From: Streptomyces seoulensis
GTDB taxonomy: Bacteria > Actinomycetota > Actinomycetes > Streptomycetales > Streptomycetaceae
Direction of reading: 5' to 3'
Assembly (NCBI RefSeq): GCF_022846655.1
Contig: NZ_AP025667.1
Coordinates: 5,059,001-5,123,000, forward strand
DNA length: 64,000 nt
Program-made: the position numbers and the translations under genes
The notes under the pieces: model-generated
The model's database searches: none
The model's input: the letters and a program-made list of their open reading frames with translations, nothing else
Told to the model about the DNA's origin: nothing
Shown: positions 18,882 through 27,567 of the stretch, in pieces
Layout of the letters: each line of letters opens with the position of its first letter
Position numbering within the stretch: position 1 is the first letter of the stretch

Positions 18882-21014
18882 TCAGCCCCGCAGGTCAACC
18901 AGCAGCGGTGGTGCGTGTTCGCCCCGGACCGTGGTCAGGGAGAGGACCGCGTGGCCCGGCGGGACCGCGTGGGCCAGTTCGGAGGCGGACCAGCGCTCCC
19001 GTTCGACCTGGCGGACGGTGACCGCGCGGGCGGTGGGCGCCTGGCCGGTGATGACGCGGCGCAGCATGTGCACGGCCTTGCCGGCCGGGGTCTCGGCGAT
19101 GATCTGCCGGTCGGTGACGTCGCGGGCCTCGATCCACTCCTTGCCCCACACGTCGGCGAAGTCCTGCCCGTCCCAGGGCGTGAGTCCGGAGAACGCCATC
19201 CGGCAGCCGGTGGCGCCGAGCAGCGGGCCGCGCAGCGGGCGGGGCACGTCGTCCAGGGTGCGCAGGGTGAGGACGACGCCCGCACCGGCGGAGCGCAGCC
19301 TCTGGATGCCGCGCACGGACTCGGGGGTGACGACCCCGGCCGCCTCGTCGAGCAGCAGGCAGGCGAAGAGGGACCGGTCCTCGCGGGCGGTGACGGCGGC
19401 CGTGAACTGGGCGAGGACCAGCCGGGCCAGGATGCGGGAGGCGTCGGCGTGGCCGCGCTGGGGCAGGTCGATGCGGACGCGGACCGGGTGGTCGAGGGCC
19501 TTCAGGGTGAACGGCCGGGAGCCGCCGGAGGTGTCGAAGAAGGCGGCGAAGGCGGGCCGGTCGAGCAGCGCGACCCGGTCGGCGAGCACGGCAGCCACGT
19601 CGCCGGGGTGGGCCTGCTGCCGTTCCCGCGCGTCGAGTTCGCGCAGCAGGGACGCGTGCCCGGTCTCGGTCAGCGCCTTGCGCAGCGCGGCGAGCGGGCC
19701 GGGCGAGCCGTCGAGGAGCTGGCGCAGCTCGGGGACGGAGGGGAAGCGGTCGTGGACGGCGCGGAAGGGGCCGAGGAGCTGGGCGAGGACGGTGGTGGAG
19801 CGTCGGCTGTCGGAGCCGGGGTGCGGCTCGGCGAGGTCGCCGACGAGGGCCTCGGCGAGTATGGCGGCGGCCTCGTCCGGGTCGGTGGTGCCGCCGTAGA
19901 GGTCGAGGTCGTACACGGAGTCGGGGTGGCCGACCCGGACGACCACGTCGTAAGCCTCGGCCGGGCCGATTCCGGCGCCGGCGGCGCCGACGCTGACCAC
20001 GGCGGCGCGGCCGGCGAGGGCGTGCAGGCACAGCGACTCGGCGAGCGGCCGGACGAGGCTGCCGGTCTTGCCGGAGCCGGCCGGGCCGACGGCGACCAGG
20101 GAGGTGCCGAGCAGATCGGTGCCGAGGGCGAGTCCGGCGCCCCGGTACTGGTAGGGGTTGCGCGGGTCGTCGGCGGCGGCGCCGAGGCGGACCTGGCCGG
20201 TGAGCAGGTCGTGACGGGCCTGGCGGGCTGGCAGATCACGCTCGCCCGAGGGGTGCGGGCAGGCGGCGGAGCCGTCACGGAGGACGGCTCCGGTGAACGC
20301 GGCCAGCGGGTACGCGCCGGAGCGCACGCCCTGCCAGGCGCGGTCGATCCGGGCGTGGTCGACGTCGCGCATGAGCCCGGTGCGCGCCTCGGCGGCGAGC
20401 CGCTCGGCGGCCTCGTGGGCGCCGTGGGCACGCAGCTCGGGCCAGTCGGCGGGGTCGTGGCCGGGCGCGGGCGGCGGCGGCTCGGCCGGGGTGGTGGACC
20501 GGAGCCAGGCGGGGGGTCCGAAGCGCCGCCAGACCTCGCCCCAGCGGCCGATGCGGCCGACGGCGAGCAGGATGACGGCGGCGATGAGGGTGTAGTACGA
20601 GTACCAGAGGACGGCGTTGCCGACGCGGTCGTTGCCCTCGCGCCAGGAGTCCGGGGTGAACAGCTCCAGCGGCAGCACCCACCAGCCGCCCAGGTAGCCG
20701 TTCCAGAGCAGGGACCACACCAGCCAGCCGACCAGGAACGCGATCACGGCCCCGCTGAGCAACTGGCGGGCCGGGGTCTGCTCGGGCTCGGTCTCGGGCC
20801 GGGGCCGGTGTCCGAGGCGCCAGACACCGGGCGCTGCGGCAGGCCGGGAGGCGCGCAGCCAGGCGAGGAAGGCCGAGCCGTCCGGGCGGGGCGGCGCTCC
20901 GGGTGGCATCGTGGGCATGGGCGGCGGCGCGGCGGGCCCTTCCGGGGGCCGCGTCGGGCGCGGCACCGCACCGCTGTGGGTGGCGCGCGTGTCCCGCGTA
21001 CCTTCGCCGTCCAT
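18882..21014 (-). CDS. VirD4/TraD-like membrane-anchored ATPase
   Basis: A 710-residue protein with a Pro-rich N terminus and two membrane segments (about 86-105 and 136-153). A soluble P-loop ATPase follows, with Walker A GPAGSGKT at 310-317 and Walker B LFACLLLDEAAG near 555, then LRSAGAGVVLTLRTLDDVPRP. The layout is that of type IV secretion coupling proteins (VirD4/TraG/TraD) or related DNA pumps. No relaxase, other secretion components or oriT are visible nearby, so it may do a chromosomal job. ATG start at 21014, divergent from gabT. Such ATP-binding proteins are, as I recall, common in Streptomyces chromosomes, with unknown function. Confidence 0.82.
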   Translation of the reverse strand: MDGEGTRDTRATHSGAVPRPTRPPEGPAAPPPMPTMPPGAPPRPDGSAFLAWLRASRPAAAPGVWRLGHRPRPETEPEQTPARQLLSGAVIAFLVGWLVWSLLWNGYLGGWWVLPLELFTPDSWREGNDRVGNAVLWYSYYTLIAAVILLAVGRIGRWGEVWRRFGPPAWLRSTTPAEPPPPAPGHDPADWPELRAHGAHEAAERLAAEARTGLMRDVDHARIDRAWQGVRSGAYPLAAFTGAVLRDGSAACPHPSGERDLPARQARHDLLTGQVRLGAAADDPRNPYQYRGAGLALGTDLLGTSLVAVGPAGSGKTGSLVRPLAESLCLHALAGRAAVVSVGAAGAGIGPAEAYDVVVRVGHPDSVYDLDLYGGTTDPDEAAAILAEALVGDLAEPHPGSDSRRSTTVLAQLLGPFRAVHDRFPSVPELRQLLDGSPGPLAALRKALTETGHASLLRELDARERQQAHPGDVAAVLADRVALLDRPAFAAFFDTSGGSRPFTLKALDHPVRVRIDLPQRGHADASRILARLVLAQFTAAVTAREDRSLFACLLLDEAAGVVTPESVRGIQRLRSAGAGVVLTLRTLDDVPRPLRGPLLGATGCRMAFSGLTPWDGQDFADVWGKEWIEARDVTDRQIIAETPAGKAVHMLRRVITGQAPTARAVTVRQVERERWSASELAHAVPPGHAVLSLTTVRGEHAPPLLVDLRG

Positions 21015-21251
21015 CGCCCTGCCCCCTTGACCAGCCGCTCCGTCACCGTCAGCGAGTCAATCTAACGCCCCCGCAAGGGGAGTTCACCGTTTACGCGGCC
21101 GACAGCCGCTCCGGCGTCCCGCACCACTATGTCCACCACGGACAACGGGCCGCGCCGACAACGCCCACATGGAGCATGCCCACCCCCCGGCACCCGTCTT
21201 AGCCTGCGGGAAAACAAGGCAAGCGTCCGTAATACCCCCCAGGAGCCCCGC

Positions 21252-22586
21252 ATGACCGCACTTCCGCAGGAGCGCCGCGTCGTCACCGCCATTCCCGGCC
21301 CGAAGTCGCAGGAGCTGCAGGCCCGCCGTACCGCGGTCGTCGCGCAGGGCGTCGGCTCCACGCTGCCGGTGTTCGTCACGCGCGCGGGCGGCGGCGTCAT
21401 CGAGGACGTCGACGGCAACAGCCTGATCGACTTCGGTTCCGGCATCGCCGTGACCTCGGTGGGCGCCTCCGCCGAGGCCGTGGTGCGCCGCGCGAGCGCC
21501 CAGCTCGCCGACTTCACCCACACGTGTTTCATGGTCACCCCGTACGAGGGCTACGTGGAGGTCGCCGAGGCCCTCGCCGAGCTGACGCCGGGTGACCACG
21601 CGAAGAAGTCGGCGCTGTTCAACTCGGGCGCCGAGGCGGTCGAGAACGCGGTGAAGATCGCCCGCGCGCACACCAAGCGCCAGGCGGTCGTCGTCTTCGA
21701 CCACGGCTACCACGGCCGCACCAACCTGACGATGGCGCTGACGGCGAAGAACATGCCGTACAAGAACGGCTTCGGTCCGTTCGCGCCCGAGGTGTACCGC
21801 GTGCCGGTGGCCTACGGCTACCGCTGGCCGACCGGCCCGGAGAACGCGGGCCCGGAGGCCGCCAAGCAGGCCATCGACCAGATCACCAAGCAGGTCGGCG
21901 CCGACAACGTGGCCGCGATCATCATCGAGCCGGTGCTCGGTGAGGGCGGCTTCATCGAGCCGGCCAAGGGCTTCCTGCCGGAGATCGTGAAGTTCGCCAA
22001 GGACAACGGCATCGTCTTCGTGGCGGACGAGATCCAGTCCGGCTTCTGCCGCACCGGCCAGTGGTTCGCGTGCGAGGACGAGGGCATCGTCCCGGACCTG
22101 ATCACCACCGCCAAGGGCATCGCGGGCGGTCTGCCGCTCGCCGCCGTCACCGGCCGCGCCGAGATCATGGACGCCGCGCACGCGGGCGGCCTGGGCGGCA
22201 CCTACGGCGGCAACCCGGTGGCCTGCGCCGCCGCGCTCGGCGCGATCGAGACGATGAAGGAGCAGGACCTCAACGGCAAGGCCAAGCACATCGAGAAGGT
22301 CATGAAGGGCCGCCTCGCCACGATGGCCGAGAAGTTCGACATCATCGGTGACATCCGGGGCCGGGGCGCGATGGTCGCCATCGAGCTGGTCAAGGACCGC
22401 GCCACCAAGGAGCCGAACGCCGAGGCGGCCGCCGCGCTGGCCAAGGCGTGCCACCAGGAGGGCCTGCTGGTCCTGACCTGTGGCACCTACGGCAACGTGC
22501 TGCGCTTCCTGCCCCCGCTGGTCATCGGCGAGGACCTGCTGAACGAGGGCCTGGACATCATCGAGCAGGCTTTCTCGCGCATCTGA
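21252..22586 (+). CDS. gabT: 4-aminobutyrate aminotransferase
   Basis: PLP enzyme converting GABA plus 2-oxoglutarate to succinate semialdehyde and glutamate. The 444-residue class III aminotransferase shows FNSGAEAVENAVKIAR, FDHGYHGRTNLTMALT, IIEPVLGEGGF, VFVADEIQSGFCRTG and the PLP-lysine region LITTAKGIAGGLPLAAV. The ATG at 21252 follows an aggag site by six bases; the frame upstream to 21129 is rejected. It fits at the end of the putrescine-to-succinate route encoded further along, and the PucR regulator is a likely controller. Divergent from the VirD4-like gene. Confidence 0.95.
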   Translation: MTALPQERRVVTAIPGPKSQELQARRTAVVAQGVGSTLPVFVTRAGGGVIEDVDGNSLIDFGSGIAVTSVGASAEAVVRRASAQLADFTHTCFMVTPYEGYVEVAEALAELTPGDHAKKSALFNSGAEAVENAVKIARAHTKRQAVVVFDHGYHGRTNLTMALTAKNMPYKNGFGPFAPEVYRVPVAYGYRWPTGPENAGPEAAKQAIDQITKQVGADNVAAIIIEPVLGEGGFIEPAKGFLPEIVKFAKDNGIVFVADEIQSGFCRTGQWFACEDEGIVPDLITTAKGIAGGLPLAAVTGRAEIMDAAHAGGLGGTYGGNPVACAAALGAIETMKEQDLNGKAKHIEKVMKGRLATMAEKFDIIGDIRGRGAMVAIELVKDRATKEPNAEAAAALAKACHQEGLLVLTCGTYGNVLRFLPPLVIGEDLLNEGLDIIEQAFSRI

Positions 22587-22995
22587 GCGACCGGGTCGCA
22601 CGACGGGCGACTGGTCCGTACCTCTGACGGACGACTGCGGCAGGCCGTGTGAAGAACGTGTGCGAGGTGGATGACAGGACGCGATTGCGTCTGTCCGACC
22701 GCCTCCGCCTGCCGTAGGTTCGGTCCCGATGAGAGATACACCCCGCTCGCAGGGAACTGCGGGCGGCTTCAGGCCGGGGCCTCCCCAGCTTCGACCTGGT
22801 CGTGCCCTCGCGCACACAACCGGGGCCTGAGGGCTCCGGGATCTCCACACCGATCGGACGGTCGCCGCCCCAAACCCCCCGGGGCGTGCGACATCCCGGT
22901 CCGGACGGCCGCCCCGGAACCACCCCCCCCTGTTCCGGGGCGGCCGACCTCCTTCTCGCCCTTCTCGCCGCTCGCGCCCGTGCGAAGCTGGCCCG
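22587..22995. other. Intergenic region with hairpins and a possible 33-codon ORF
   Basis: Between gabT and the phosphatase gene. A hairpin at 22674-22697 (gacaggacgc/gcgtctgtc) and a 15-bp perfect hairpin at 22906-22946 could terminate gabT. A TAGGTT box at 22715-22720 stands eight bases before an ATG at 22729 that opens a 33-codon frame ending at 22830. This resembles a leaderless mini-gene, but there is no good -35 and the peptide has no recognisable family. Confidence 0.5.
22906..22946. terminator. Hairpin terminator between gabT and the PAP2 gene
   Basis: A 15-bp perfect stem (22906-22920 with 22932-22946, arm cggccgccccggaac) around an 11-base C-rich loop. Confidence 0.75.
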
Positions 22996-23748
22996 GTGCC
23001 GAATCCCGCCCGCCGCCTCGCCCTCGCCGCCGCCCTCCTGCTCGGCCTCCCGGCGCTGCTGTTCGCTTGGCTCACCTGGCAGGTCCTGGCACACGGACCG
23101 CTGCTCACGCTGGACGCCCGGCTCAGCCGCGCCCTGGTCCGTCCGGACCGCTTCTCCGAACTCCTCTCCGACCTCGGCAACATCGAGGTGGCCGTACCCC
23201 TGCTCGCCCTCGCCCTCGGCTACACGGCCTGGCGGGGCCGGTCCGCCGGGGCGCACCGCTGGTGGCTGCCGCCGGCGGCGGCCGCGCTGCTGATGGCGGT
23301 GCTCCCGGCGATCGTCGTCCCGCTGAAGCTGTGGACCGCGCGGCCGGGGACCCCCGTGGTGCCCCCGGCCACCGGCTACTTCCCCTCCGGCCACACCGCG
23401 ACGGCCGCCGTGGCCTACGGCGCCTCGGCGCTGCTCCTCCTGCCCTGGTGCCGCACCCGCGCCGCACGCCTCGCGGCGGTCGCCGTCCCGGCCGCGCTGG
23501 TGCTCGCGGTGTCGTACGGGCTGGTGCGGCGGGGCTTCCACTGGCCGCTGGACGTGCTGGCGTCCTGGTGCCTGGGCGCGGTGCTGCTGACCTGTCTGGC
23601 GCTGGTGGTCAGCCGAAGTAGGAGTCGAAGGTCCGCTGGAACTCCCAGCCCGCGAACCGGTCCCAGTTCACCGACCAGGTCATCAGACCGCGCAGCGCGG
23701 GCCAGGTTCCGTGGGTCGCGTACGAGCCGCAGTTCGTCCGCTTCGTGA
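22996..23748 (+). CDS. PAP2-family membrane phosphatase
   Basis: A 250-residue integral membrane phosphatase with the three PAP2 motifs: KLWTARP, YFPSGHTATA and VRRGFHWPLDVLASW. Members dephosphorylate lipid phosphates such as phosphatidate or undecaprenyl pyrophosphate at the outer membrane face. About five hydrophobic segments are visible up to residue 205. The start is the GTG at 22996. The last 45 residues (from about SRSRSRRSAG) are Ser/Arg-rich and lie antisense to the 3' end of the chitinase gene, a 140-bp convergent overlap. That tail looks like read-through after loss of the natural stop. Confidence 0.85.
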   Translation: MPNPARRLALAAALLLGLPALLFAWLTWQVLAHGPLLTLDARLSRALVRPDRFSELLSDLGNIEVAVPLLALALGYTAWRGRSAGAHRWWLPPAAAALLMAVLPAIVVPLKLWTARPGTPVVPPATGYFPSGHTATAAVAYGASALLLLPWCRTRAARLAAVAVPAALVLAVSYGLVRRGFHWPLDVLASWCLGAVLLTCLALVVSRSRSRRSAGTPSPRTGPSSPTRSSDRAARARFRGSRTSRSSSAS

Positions 23749-25408
23749 GGCAGTCCAGGGTCTTGGTGACCTCGGCGGGGGCGACGTAGCCGTTGCCGGC
23801 GTTGACCGAGGCGGGCATGCCAATGGCGACCTGGTCGGGGCGCAGCGGCGGGAAGACGTTGTTCGCGTCGCCCGCGACCGGGAAGCCGGTGAGCAGCATG
23901 TCGGTCATGGCGATGTGGAAGTCGGCGCCGCCCATGGAGTGGTACTGGTTGTCCAGGCCCATGATCGGGCCGGAGTTGTAGTCCTGGACGTGCAGCAGGG
24001 TGAGGTCGTCGCGCAGGGCGTGGATGACCGGGAGGTAGGCGCCGCAGCGCGGGTCCTGCCCGCCCCACTTGCCGCTGCCGTAGAACTGGTAGCCGTTCTG
24101 CACGAAGAAGGTCTCCGGGGCCATGGTGAGCACGAACTTGGTGCCGTACTTGGCCTTGAGCGTCTTCAGCGCGGAGATCAGGTTGACGATCACCGGGGTG
24201 GTCGGGTTCTTGAAGTCGGTGTCGCCGGTGTTCAGCGAGAGCGAGTGGCCCTCGAAGTCGATGTCGAGGCCGTCGAGTCCGTACTGGTCGATGATCTTCG
24301 AGACGGAGGAGACGAAGGCGTCGCGGGCGGCGGTGGTGGTGAGCTGGACCTGGCCGTTCTGGCCGCCGATGGAGATCAGCACCTTCTTGCCGGCGGCCTG
24401 CTTGGCCTTGATGGCCGCCTTGAAGTCGGCGTCGCTCTCCACGTTCGGGCACTCGGACACCGGGCAGCGGTTGAAGCGGATGTCGCCTGAGGTGACCGAG
24501 GTCGGCTCGCCGAAGGCCAGGTCGATGACGTCCCAGCTTTCGGGTACGTCGGCCATGCGGGTGTAGCCGGAGCCGTTGGCGAAGCTGGCGTGGAGGTAGC
24601 CGACCAGGGCGTGGGCGGGCAGTTCGGCGCCGCCCCCGCCGTCGCTGCGGGCCGGGGTGGTCGCGGTCACCGTGGCGGACCGGGCGGACTCCCCCGCGTC
24701 ATTGCTCGCGGTGACCTGGAAGGCGTACGCAGTCGAGGGGTTCAGGCCGCTCACGGTGGCCGAAGTGCCGCTGCCACTCTGCACTTTGACGCCGTCCCGG
24801 TAGACCGAGTAGCCGGTCGCGCCGCTCACCGGGGTCCAGGACAGGGCCACGGAGGTGGCGGTGACGGTGCCGGTCCTCAGTCCCGTGGGCACGGTGGGCG
24901 GCTGGGTGGTGGTGCCGCCGGGGCCGGTGAGGGAGATGTCGTCGGCGTAGTAGGCGCCGGTGCCGTACCAGCCGTGGGCGTAGATGGTGACCTTGGTGGT
25001 GTTCGCGCCGGTGGTGAAGGTGGTGGCGAGCCTCTGCCAGTCGGGGGCCGACTGGGTCCAGGCGGAGACGTCGGTGGTGCCGGTGCCGCTCGCGCCGAGG
25101 TAGACGTAGGAACCGCGCACGTAACCGGCGAGCGTGTACTGGGAGTTGGGTCTGACGTTCACCGTCTGGGCGCACTGGGCGTTGTCGCTGCCCTCCGGGG
25201 TCGCCTTGAGCGCGGAGGAGCCGCCGTGCACCGGGGAGGTGACGGTCGCACCGGCGGTACAGGTCCAGGGGGACAGCCCGGACTCGAATCCGCCGTTGAC
25301 CGCTGCGTCCGCGTCGGCCGCGCGGGCGGCCGACGAGAGCGCGGCACTGCCGGGCACGGCGAGAGCCATGACCGTGAGGAATGCGACCAGAGGTCGGGGT
25401 CTGTCCAC
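23609..25408 (-). CDS. Secreted GH18 chitinase with CBM and FN3 domains
   Basis: Extracellular endochitinase of 599 residues. The order is signal peptide (1-31, ending AARAAD), a carbohydrate-binding jelly-roll module (about 36-165, NGGFESGLSPWTC), a fibronectin type III domain (about 172-253), a Gly linker, then a GH18 catalytic domain (about 266-599) with DGLDIDFEG at 379-387, the catalytic acid being Glu386. I chose the GTG at 25408, six bases after ggagg. The promoter carries a DasR-type operator, so induction by N-acetylglucosamine or chitin is expected. Its 3' end overlaps the PAP2 gene. Confidence 0.94.
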   Translation of the reverse strand: MDRPRPLVAFLTVMALAVPGSAALSSAARAADADAAVNGGFESGLSPWTCTAGATVTSPVHGGSSALKATPEGSDNAQCAQTVNVRPNSQYTLAGYVRGSYVYLGASGTGTTDVSAWTQSAPDWQRLATTFTTGANTTKVTIYAHGWYGTGAYYADDISLTGPGGTTTQPPTVPTGLRTGTVTATSVALSWTPVSGATGYSVYRDGVKVQSGSGTSATVSGLNPSTAYAFQVTASNDAGESARSATVTATTPARSDGGGGAELPAHALVGYLHASFANGSGYTRMADVPESWDVIDLAFGEPTSVTSGDIRFNRCPVSECPNVESDADFKAAIKAKQAAGKKVLISIGGQNGQVQLTTTAARDAFVSSVSKIIDQYGLDGLDIDFEGHSLSLNTGDTDFKNPTTPVIVNLISALKTLKAKYGTKFVLTMAPETFFVQNGYQFYGSGKWGGQDPRCGAYLPVIHALRDDLTLLHVQDYNSGPIMGLDNQYHSMGGADFHIAMTDMLLTGFPVAGDANNVFPPLRPDQVAIGMPASVNAGNGYVAPAEVTKTLDCLTKRTNCGSYATHGTWPALRGLMTWSVNWDRFAGWEFQRTFDSYFG

Positions 25409-25454
25409 AAATGCCTCCAGGCATGGGGGAGTTGGAGGTCGAGGGTGCACCCAA

Positions 25455-25481
25455 CTTGGTCCAGACCAATTGCGTTGTCAA
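25455..25481 (-). promoter_or_regulatory. DasR-responsive element (dre) and -35 box of the chitinase promoter
   Basis: The 16-base site cttggtccagaccaat (25455-25470) has a 14-base near-perfect palindrome TTGGTC-CA-GACCAA that fits the dre consensus bound by the GntR regulator DasR at chitinase and GlcNAc genes of Streptomyces. A consensus -35 TTGACA (reverse strand, 25481-25476) lies directly upstream, so a bound repressor would cover the space between -35 and -10. The regulator assignment rests on known family biology. Confidence 0.82.
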
Positions 25482-25527
25482 GGAGTTCCCGCCAAAGGAG
25501 CCCGGGCGAGGAACCTCCGTCAGGGAG

Positions 25528-25989
25528 TCAGGAGCGTCGCCCGCCCTCGTCCCTGGCCAGCGCGGCCGCCGCCTCGTGCATCGCCAGCTCCAGCAGCGCC
25601 GGGTCGGTCAGCGTCCCCGACCCGTCCGGCGGCACCAGCCAGCGCACCCCCTGGGTCGCCCGGCCGGGGTACGGCACCACGATCCAGGTACCGGAGCCCG
25701 CCGTGCGGATGCCGGTGCCCAGCCAGCGGGCGGCGGTGCCGGGCGGCACGAAGAAGCCCACCCGGTTGTCCCCGAAGTCGACCAGCACCGGGCCCGGTTG
25801 ATCGAGGACGCGGGTGAGCACATCCAGCGTCGGATAGCCCAGCTCCCCCGGCAGGATGAGCACGTCCCAGGCTTTCCCCGCGGGCAGCAGGGCGACCCCC
25901 AGCGGGCTGCGTTCCCACTCCCACCGACAGGCTTCCGGATCCGGTGCCACGGACGCCAGCCACTCGACCGCAGTCTTCGCCCCAGTCAT
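25528..25989 (-). CDS. Conserved actinobacterial protein of unknown function
   Basis: A 153-residue soluble protein (MTGAKTAVEWLASVAPDPEACRWEWERS...). Segments such as SPLGVALLPAGKAWDVLILPG and VGFFVPPGTAARWLGTGIRTAG recall the N-terminal region of bifunctional primase/polymerase proteins, but the catalytic acidic residues are not evident, so I give no function. I chose the ATG at 25989 after a gggagg site. That site lies inside a long hairpin. The same frame stays open upstream to a GTG at 26070, which would add 27 residues and encode through both hairpins. Confidence 0.75.
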   Translation of the reverse strand: MTGAKTAVEWLASVAPDPEACRWEWERSPLGVALLPAGKAWDVLILPGELGYPTLDVLTRVLDQPGPVLVDFGDNRVGFFVPPGTAARWLGTGIRTAGSGTWIVVPYPGRATQGVRWLVPPDGSGTLTDPALLELAMHEAAAALARDEGGRRS

Positions 25990-25995
25990 GAACAG

Positions 25996-26043
25996 ACCTC
26001 CCTCTCTCACGGACGCGCGCGCGTCTGTGCATGAGAGGGAGGT
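25996..26043 (-). promoter_or_regulatory. Leader hairpin masking the ribosome binding site
   Basis: An 11-bp perfect pairing (25996-26006 with 26033-26043) encloses a smaller GC-rich palindrome (26012-26025). In the leftward transcript the 3' arm is gagagggaggt, which is the Shine-Dalgarno sequence of the gene starting at 25989. When folded, the ribosome site would be fully paired. Confidence 0.6.
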
Positions 26044-26070
26044 GAACCCGCGCTCATTACGCGGGTTCAC
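26042..26070 (-). terminator. Perfect hairpin after the flavin oxidase gene
   Basis: An 11-bp perfect stem (gtgaacccgcg / cgcgggttcac) with a 7-base loop, 45 bp beyond the stop of the upstream leftward gene and directly abutting the RBS-masking hairpin. It can act as the terminator of the polyamine operon or as part of a paired leader structure. Confidence 0.6.
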
Positions 26071-26114
26071 CCGTATCTTTCGAGTGACCTGGCTCACACG
26101 GCCGAGGTTGGGGG

Positions 26115-27545
26115 CTAACTGTCGAAACCGAGGCCCAGCCGGTCCATGGCCCGCAGCCACAGGTTGCGTCGGCCGCCGTGCGCGTCGGCCCGCGCCAGCG
26201 ACCAGCGGGTCAGCGCGATCCCGGTCCAGGCGAACGGCTCGGGCGGGAACGGCAGCGGTTTCCTGCGGACCATCTCCAGCCGGGTGCGCTCGGTGTCCGC
26301 GCCGTCCAGCAGGTCCAGCATCACGTCGGCGCCGAAGCGGGTGGCGCCCACCCCCAGCCCGGTGTACCCGGCCGCGTAGGCGACCCGGCCCTGATGGGCG
26401 GTGCCGAAGAACGCCGAGAAACGCGAGCAGGTGTCGATGGCGCCGCCCCAGGCGTGGGTGAAGCGGACGCCCTCCAACTGCGGGAAGCAGGTGAAGAAGT
26501 GCCCGGCCAGCTTGGCGTAGGTCTCCGGCCGGTCGTCGTACTCCGCGCGGACCCGGCCGCCGTAGGGGTAGATCGCGTCGTAGCCGCCCCACAGCACCCG
26601 GTTGTCGGGGGTCAGCCGGAAGTAGTGGAACTGGTTCGCCGCGTCGCCGAGGCCCTGGCGGTTCTTCCAGCCGAGCGAGGCGAGCTGCTCCGCGTTCAGC
26701 GGCTCGCTCGTCAGCACGTAGTCGTAGACCGGCACCGTGTAGGAACGGACCCGGCGCAGCAGGCTCGGGAAGATGTTGGTGCCGAGCGCCACCTTGCGGG
26801 CGCGCACCGTGCCGTACGGGGTGCCGACCTCCATGCCGGCGCCGTACTGCTTCATGGTCAGGGCCGGGGTGTGCTCGTACACCCGCACCCCGAGGGCGAC
26901 GCAGGCCCGCTTCAGGCCCCAGGCCAGTTTGGCCGGGTGCAGCAGGGCCACGCCCCGGCGGTCCCACAGCCCGGCCTCGAAGGTGGGCGAGTCGACCTGG
27001 GCGCGCAGGGCGTCCCGGTCCAGGAACTCCATGCCGTCCGCGAGGCCCTTGTCCCGCAGCTCCCGGTGCCAGTCGCGCAGTTCCCACGCCTGGTAGGTCT
27101 CGGTGGCCACGTCGATCTCGCCGGTGCGCTCGAAGTCGCAGTCGATGCCGTGCCGGGCGAGCGCCGCCTCGATCTCGTCGAGGTTGCGCGTGCCCAGCTC
27201 CTCGAGTGTGCCGATCTCCCCCGGCCAGCGGGCCAGGCCGTTGGCGAGGCCGTGGGTGAGGGAGGCGGCGCAGAACCCTCCGTTGCGGCCCGAGGCGGCC
27301 CAGCCCACCTCGCGCCCTTCCAGCAGCACCACGTCACGGCCGGGATCGCGCTCCTTGGCGTTGAGCGCGCTCCACAGTCCGCTGTACCCGCCGCCGACCA
27401 CGAGCAGGTCGCAGGTGTCGGTGCCGGTGAGGGCGGGCTCGGGGTGGGGCTTGCCGGGGTCCTCCAGCCAGTACGGCACGGGCCGGGCTTCGGAGAGGGA
27501 AGCGGTCCAGTTGTCTTTTCCACGGCTCATGGCGCTAGGGGCCAT
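26115..27545 (-). CDS. FAD-dependent oxidoreductase (PuuB/gamma-glutamylputrescine oxidase-like)
   Basis: A 476-residue flavoprotein of the DAO/GlpO family. The FAD Rossmann motif DLLVVGGGYSGLWSA lies at about 46-60, followed by VVLLEGREVGWAASGRNGGF, and a C-terminal AGYTGLGVGATRFGADVMLDLL closes the FAD site. The best-known relatives with this layout oxidise gamma-glutamylputrescine or other amines. It is the last gene of the potABCD-aldehyde dehydrogenase unit, 22 bp after potC, which supports polyamine oxidation to an aldehyde. No gamma-glutamylputrescine synthetase gene is in the window. ATG start at 27545 after tagggag. Confidence 0.88.
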   Translation of the reverse strand: MAPSAMSRGKDNWTASLSEARPVPYWLEDPGKPHPEPALTGTDTCDLLVVGGGYSGLWSALNAKERDPGRDVVLLEGREVGWAASGRNGGFCAASLTHGLANGLARWPGEIGTLEELGTRNLDEIEAALARHGIDCDFERTGEIDVATETYQAWELRDWHRELRDKGLADGMEFLDRDALRAQVDSPTFEAGLWDRRGVALLHPAKLAWGLKRACVALGVRVYEHTPALTMKQYGAGMEVGTPYGTVRARKVALGTNIFPSLLRRVRSYTVPVYDYVLTSEPLNAEQLASLGWKNRQGLGDAANQFHYFRLTPDNRVLWGGYDAIYPYGGRVRAEYDDRPETYAKLAGHFFTCFPQLEGVRFTHAWGGAIDTCSRFSAFFGTAHQGRVAYAAGYTGLGVGATRFGADVMLDLLDGADTERTRLEMVRRKPLPFPPEPFAWTGIALTRWSLARADAHGGRRNLWLRAMDRLGLGFDS

Positions 27546-27567
27546 GATTTCAACTCCCTACAGGGCT

